Below are positions 60,226-64,000 of a stretch of 64,000 nt of DNA, piece by piece. Under the pieces are notes generated by a model. It saw nothing but the letters and a program-made list of their open reading frames with translations, was not told where the DNA came from and searched no databases. The translations under genes were made by a program, and so were the position numbers. The number at the start of each line of letters is the position of its first letter. Position 1 is the stretch's first letter. Origin of the DNA: Halorubrum sodomense (GTDB taxonomy: Archaea > Halobacteriota > Halobacteria > Halobacteriales > Haloferacaceae); contig NZ_FOYN01000003.1 of assembly GCF_900111935.1 (NCBI RefSeq), forward strand, positions 615,800 through 679,799. Reading direction: 5' to 3'.

Positions 60226-61938
60226 ATGACCTCCGGAGGGGACGCCGCAGACCCGGATCGGTCCTGGTGGAAGGAGAGCGTCGTCTACCAGATCTACCCG
60301 CGGAGCTTCAACGATTCCGACGGCGACGGGATCGGCGACCTCCGTGGGATCACGCAGAAGGCCGACTACCTCGACGAGCTGGGAATCGACGTCGTCTGGC
60401 TCTGTCCGGTGTACGACTCGCCGCAGGAGGACAACGGCTATGACATTCGAGACTACCGCGCGATCGACCCGGAGTTCGGCACGATGGCCGACTGGGAAGC
60501 GCTTCGAGACGCGCTTCACGACCGCGACGTCCGCCTCGTGATGGACCTCGTCGTCAACCACACTTCCGCGGAACACGAGTGGTTCCAGCGGTCGCGACGC
60601 GAGGAAGCGGGGTACGAGGACTACTACCACTGGGTGGAGGGCTCCCCCGACGAACCGCCGAACAACTGGGAGTCGTTCTTCGGCGGCTCGGCGTGGAGCT
60701 ACGACGAGACCCGCGGCGCGTGGTACCTCCACCTCTTCCACGGGAACCAGCCGGACCTGAACTGGCGGAACCCTCGGGTCCGCGAGTCCGTCACGGAGCT
60801 GATCCGGTGGTGGCTGGACAAGGACGTCGACGGCTTCCGGATGGACGCCCTGAACCCCCTCTCGAAGCCGGCGGGGTATCCCGACGGCGACCCCGACGGC
60901 GACGTCGTCGGCGAGGAACAGTTCTTCAACGGGCCGCGGCTGGAGGAGTACCTCAGCGAGATCGTCGAGACGACGTCCGGACGCGACGCGATGACCGTCG
61001 CCGAGATGTCGCACACGGACGTCGACACCGCGGCGAGCTACCTCGGCGACGACGGGGTCGGGCTGGGGATGCTCTTCCAGTCGGCGCACATGGAGGTCGA
61101 CGCCGGCCCGGACGGGATCTGGGACCCGAGCGGCCCGGGGGAGTTCGATCTGCCGACGTTCAAGCGCGTGATGGACCGCTGTCAGGAGGGGCTGCGGGGC
61201 CGCGGGTGGAACGCCGTCTTCCTCGGGAACCACGACCAGCCGCGGATCGTCTCCCGGTTCGGCGACGACGGCGAGTACCGACGGGAGAGCGCGACGCTCC
61301 TGGCGACGTTCCTGTTGACCCTGAGCGGCACGCCGTACGTGTACCAGGGCGACGAGATCGGGATGACGAACGCGGCGTTCGAGAGCCTGGACGAGATCGA
61401 CGACGTCGAGACGATCGGGGCGGTCGAGGCGCTCACCCGCCGCGACGGCGTCGACTCCTTCGCGGACGTCGCGCACCTCGTGAACTACTGGAGCCGGGAC
61501 CACGCCCGGACGCCGATGCAGTGGTCCGACGAGGCGCACGCCGGCTTCACGGACGGCGACCCGTGGTTCCCGGTGAACGACAACTACGGCGAGATCAACG
61601 TCGAGAAAGAGCGGAGCCGCGAGGACTCCGTCTGGCACTACTACCGCCGACTGATCGAGCTCAGACACGATACGGACGCCCTCGTGTACGGCGAGTACGA
61701 CCTCCTCCTGCCGGACCACCCCAGCGTCTACGCGTACACCCGAACCCTCGGCGGCGAGCGCCTGTTGGTCGTGCTCAACTGGTCCGACGCCGCCGCAACT
61801 TTCGAACCGGAAGCGATCGAACCGGAAGCGATCGAACCGGCCGACGTCGAGACGCTCGCGGGGAACTACGACGAGTCGCCGACCGACCCGATGAGCAGTG
61901 CGTTCCGGCCGTACGAGGCCGCCGTGTACCAAATCTGA
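60226..61938 (+). CDS. GH13 alpha-glucosidase (oligo-1,6-glucosidase/maltase type)
   Basis: A 570-residue cytoplasmic alpha-glucosidase of the alpha-amylase superfamily. Conserved regions in order: DLVVNHTSAEH (I), DGFRMDALNPL with the nucleophile Asp (II), MTVAEMSHTD with the acid/base Glu (III), FLGNHDQPR (IV). The beginning WWKESVVYQIYPRSFNDSDGDGIGDLRGI is typical for oligo-1,6-glucosidases and maltases. No signal peptide. A 15-base direct repeat near the end encodes EPEAI twice. The ATG at 60226 gives a leader of about 90 bases; a GTG at 60136 is in frame and closer to the promoter but adds a non-conserved N-terminus. Confidence 0.92.
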   Translation: MTSGGDAADPDRSWWKESVVYQIYPRSFNDSDGDGIGDLRGITQKADYLDELGIDVVWLCPVYDSPQEDNGYDIRDYRAIDPEFGTMADWEALRDALHDRDVRLVMDLVVNHTSAEHEWFQRSRREEAGYEDYYHWVEGSPDEPPNNWESFFGGSAWSYDETRGAWYLHLFHGNQPDLNWRNPRVRESVTELIRWWLDKDVDGFRMDALNPLSKPAGYPDGDPDGDVVGEEQFFNGPRLEEYLSEIVETTSGRDAMTVAEMSHTDVDTAASYLGDDGVGLGMLFQSAHMEVDAGPDGIWDPSGPGEFDLPTFKRVMDRCQEGLRGRGWNAVFLGNHDQPRIVSRFGDDGEYRRESATLLATFLLTLSGTPYVYQGDEIGMTNAAFESLDEIDDVETIGAVEALTRRDGVDSFADVAHLVNYWSRDHARTPMQWSDEAHAGFTDGDPWFPVNDNYGEINVEKERSREDSVWHYYRRLIELRHDTDALVYGEYDLLLPDHPSVYAYTRTLGGERLLVVLNWSDAAATFEPEAIEPEAIEPADVETLAGNYDESPTDPMSSAFRPYEAAVYQI

Positions 61939-61963
61939 AAAGAGTCGGCGACGGGCGAGCGGC

Positions 61964-63148
61964 TCAGTCGGCTTGGACGCCGTCGTCGACGGCTTCGACG
62001 TTCGCGTCTGCGACGACGCCGTGCGAGATCGCGTCGCCGGTCCTGTCGTCGAACAGGTGAATCTGCGCGCGGTCGAAGACGATCTCGACGTCCTCGTCCT
62101 CGCCGATGTCGGTCGCCGGGTCGACGCTCATCAGCAGCCCCTGTCGCTCCTCGAAGTCGGCCGCTTCCCCGCCGTCGTCGGGATCGAGAATCGGCTTCAG
62201 GTAGACGAAGATCTCGTCGCCCATCGGCTCGAGCACGTCCGTCTCGACCGCGAACGTTGCGCTCGGGTCCCTGGCCTCGGCGCTGTTGGTCGTGAGGTAG
62301 AGGTCCTCCGGACGGATGCCGACGTCTACCGCGTCGCCGCTCGCCACGCCGTCGATCGCCGTGGCGTCGAAGGAGATGGAGTAGCCGTTCGCGTCGAGCG
62401 TGTCGTCGCCGACGGTGGCGTCGAAGAAGTTCATCGAGGGCGACCCGATGAAACCGGCGACGAACCTGTTCGCCGGCTGGTTGTAGCAGGTCAGCGGCGG
62501 CGCGATCTGCTGGAGTTCGCCCTTGTTGAGCACGGCGATGCGGTCCGACATCGTCATCGCTTCCGCCTGGTTGTGCGTGACGTAGATGATCGTCGTGTCT
62601 AACTGCTTGTGGAGCCGCTGTAGCTCGGTCCGCATGTTGACGCGCAGCTTGGCGTCCAAGTTCGCCAGCGGCTCGTCCATCAGGAACACCTCCGGGTCGC
62701 GAACGATGGCCCGCGCGATCGCGACGCGCTGGCGCTGCCCGCCGGACATCTCGCTCGGCATCCGGTCGAGCATCCCCTCCATCCGGACGATCCGCGCGGC
62801 CTCCTCGACGCGCTCGTCCATCTCGTCTTGGGGGAAGCTCCGCAGCCGGAGCCCGAAGGAGATGTTGTCGTACACGTCCATGTGCGGGAACAGCGCGATG
62901 TTCTGGAACACCATCGCGATCCCGCGGTCCTTCGGCGGGAGGTTCGTCACCTCTCGGTCGCCGATCAGGATCTCGCCCGAGGTGGGCTTGGTGAGTCCCG
63001 CGATCGTTTCGAGCGTCGTGGACTTCCCGCAGCCCGACGGACCGACGAGGCAGATGAACTCGCCGTCGTTCAGGTCGAGGTTCATGTTGTCGACCGCCGT
63101 TACGTCGTCGTACTGTTTCGTGACGTCCGTGAGTTTGACTCGTGACAT
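61964..63148 (-). CDS. Sugar ABC transporter ATP-binding protein (MsmK/UgpC type)
   Basis: A 394-residue ATPase energising carbohydrate import. Walker A is GPSGCGKSTTLE, the Q-loop is in VFQNIALFPHM, the signature motif is MSGGQRQRVAIARA, Walker B is VFLMDEPLANLDA and the switch His is in YVTHNQAEAM. A C-terminal TOBE/OB regulatory region follows (about 235-394), as in MalK-type ATPases. Its start is two bases after the permease stop, so it is the last gene of a transporter operon coming from beyond the right edge. Its stop faces the GH13 gene stop (25 bases apart). Confidence 0.94.
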   Translation of the reverse strand: MSRVKLTDVTKQYDDVTAVDNMNLDLNDGEFICLVGPSGCGKSTTLETIAGLTKPTSGEILIGDREVTNLPPKDRGIAMVFQNIALFPHMDVYDNISFGLRLRSFPQDEMDERVEEAARIVRMEGMLDRMPSEMSGGQRQRVAIARAIVRDPEVFLMDEPLANLDAKLRVNMRTELQRLHKQLDTTIIYVTHNQAEAMTMSDRIAVLNKGELQQIAPPLTCYNQPANRFVAGFIGSPSMNFFDATVGDDTLDANGYSISFDATAIDGVASGDAVDVGIRPEDLYLTTNSAEARDPSATFAVETDVLEPMGDEIFVYLKPILDPDDGGEAADFEERQGLLMSVDPATDIGEDEDVEIVFDRAQIHLFDDRTGDAISHGVVADANVEAVDDGVQAD

Positions 63149-63150
63149 GG

Positions 63151-64000
63151 TTACTCCTTGAGGGCACCCTGCGTGAGGCCGCTGATGATCTTGTCCTGTG
63201 CGATGACGACGAGGATCGCGACCGGGACGATCGCGATCAGGCTCGCCGCCGCTTGGAGGTCGTACCGGACGGTGTACTGCGTCTGGAACGCGAGGACGCC
63301 GTCGACCACCGGCGCCCAGTCCGCGGCGCTGTTTCCGGTCATCAGGTACGAGAAGAAGAACTCCGTGTACACCGTGATGAAAGTGAGAATGCCGGCGGTC
63401 GCGACGCCGGGCGCCGACAGCGGCATGATCACGCGGAACAGCGCGCCGATCCGGGTCGTCCCCTCGACTCTCGCTGCGTCTTCGAGTCCGTCCGGGATCT
63501 GGCCGTAGAACGTGGTCAGTATGAAGATCGCCAACGGCATAGTGAACGCGCTGAGCGGCGTGACGACCGCGGCCGGCGTCCCGTACACCTCCACCGGGAG
63601 GGTGAACAGGCCGAGCATCGGGACCTGCTGGTTGAACGCCCGGAACAGCGGGATGAACAGCGTCGCCGGGGGGAAGAAGCTGAGCACCAGAAGCGAGAAC
63701 AGAAGCGGCGTCTTCCCGCGGAACTCCAGGCGACCGAACGCGTACCCGGCGAGGCTCCCGACGAGGAGCACGAACACCGTCACCGTGAACGCGTAAAACA
63801 GGCTGTTGAACATGAACCGCGCGAACGGGACCTGCCGGAACACCTGAACGAACACGGACAGGTCTATGCTCGCCGGAACGAGCGGGATGTCGGGCTGTCC
63901 GGGCGGCGCCATCGCGACGTTGAACAGCCAGTACAACGGGAACAGCGACGTGGTCAACAGGACGCCGCCGAGGAACACTAACATCACGGCGTACGCCTTC
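63151..64000 (-). CDS. Sugar ABC transporter permease, MalG type (5' end beyond window)
   Basis: The frame is open through the right edge, where codons for KAYAV precede the first internal start, so about 283 residues of a permease are seen and the true start is outside. There are six hydrophobic helices. The EAA loop, which contacts the ATPase, is DAARVEGTTRIGALFRVIMPLSAPG. It belongs to the binding-protein-dependent carbohydrate permeases (MalG-like, CUT1). The second permease and solute-binding protein genes are expected just beyond 64000. Confidence 0.92.
   Translation of the reverse strand, partial: KAYAVMLVFLGGVLLTTSLFPLYWLFNVAMAPPGQPDIPLVPASIDLSVFVQVFRQVPFARFMFNSLFYAFTVTVFVLLVGSLAGYAFGRLEFRGKTPLLFSLLVLSFFPPATLFIPLFRAFNQQVPMLGLFTLPVEVYGTPAAVVTPLSAFTMPLAIFILTTFYGQIPDGLEDAARVEGTTRIGALFRVIMPLSAPGVATAGILTFITVYTEFFFSYLMTGNSAADWAPVVDGVLAFQTQYTVRYDLQAAASLIAIVPVAILVVIAQDKIISGLTQGALKE

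Noticed and set aside
61800-61840. A 15-base direct repeat encoding EPEAI twice inside the GH13 gene
   Set aside because: Two in-frame copies near the C-terminus in a variable loop; too small to mean more than local slippage.
1-64000. tRNA, rRNA, CRISPR arrays, insertion sequences or integrase and attachment sites
   Set aside because: I searched gaps for T-loop sequences, regular spacer-repeat arrays and transposase or integrase motifs and saw none; the tandem arrays are contiguous repeats without spacers, not CRISPR.

Overview
The window is chromosomal DNA from an extremely halophilic archaeon (class Halobacteria; gene content and style suggest Halorubrum or a close relative, but this is an impression, not a computed placement). 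The evidence is very high G+C, acidic proteins, mostly leaderless-looking promoters with a TATA-like box about 25-35 bases before the start codon, and archaeal or haloarchaeal genes such as dacZ, the archaeal-type methionine adenosyltransferase, phosphomevalonate decarboxylase, arfB, mptE, an HVO_0758-type zinc finger protein and TrmB. I see no rRNA, tRNA, CRISPR array, insertion sequence or provirus.

Layout. 1-5 kb: a truncated receiver/GAF signalling protein, then TCA-cycle genes sucCD and fumC. 5-17 kb: housekeeping genes (BolA, methyltransferase, DUF1028, grpE, surE, purD, DUF255 thioredoxin-like protein, geranylgeranyl reductase family, TRAM protein), then an enolase-superfamily sugar-acid dehydratase with palindromes at its promoter. 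17-25 kb: a duplicated hairpin-rich element, a PHP protein, a frameshifted gene, an MFS transporter, the overlapping cysK-MOSC pair, a four-hairpin candidate RNA, a thioredoxin, a ThuA protein and a remnant of an HTH_10 regulator. 25-37 kb: a cation/proton antiporter with TrkA domains, pyrBI, ASCH protein, ferredoxin, mevalonate-pathway decarboxylase, photolyase, PsiE, an MrfA-type helicase and a GNAT enzyme. 37-46 kb: dacZ-mscS, an aldo/keto reductase, two lipoproteins, a zinc microprotein, an MFS carrier and a GpgS-like glycosyltransferase. 46-55 kb: SDR enzyme, methionine adenosyltransferase, aminotransferase, a TbsP-like protein, trmI-nac, the pterin and flavin genes arfB, mptE and folP, and engB. 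55-64 kb: a carbohydrate island with GH3 glucosidase, TrmB regulator, PfkB kinase, GH13 glucosidase and an ABC importer cut by the right edge.

Three features recur outside the genes. First, many short intergenic minisatellites (units of 19-29 bases), several of which duplicate the stop codon of the neighbouring gene. Second, a family of hairpins sharing an 11-base loop, GAGCGAAGCGA or a close variant. Third, TrmB-like half-sites (TACT...GAGT) between the divergent kinase and glucosidase genes in the sugar island. The most interesting candidates are the four-hairpin locus next to cysK, the 157-base-period duplication after the dehydratase, and the locally regulated sugar island.
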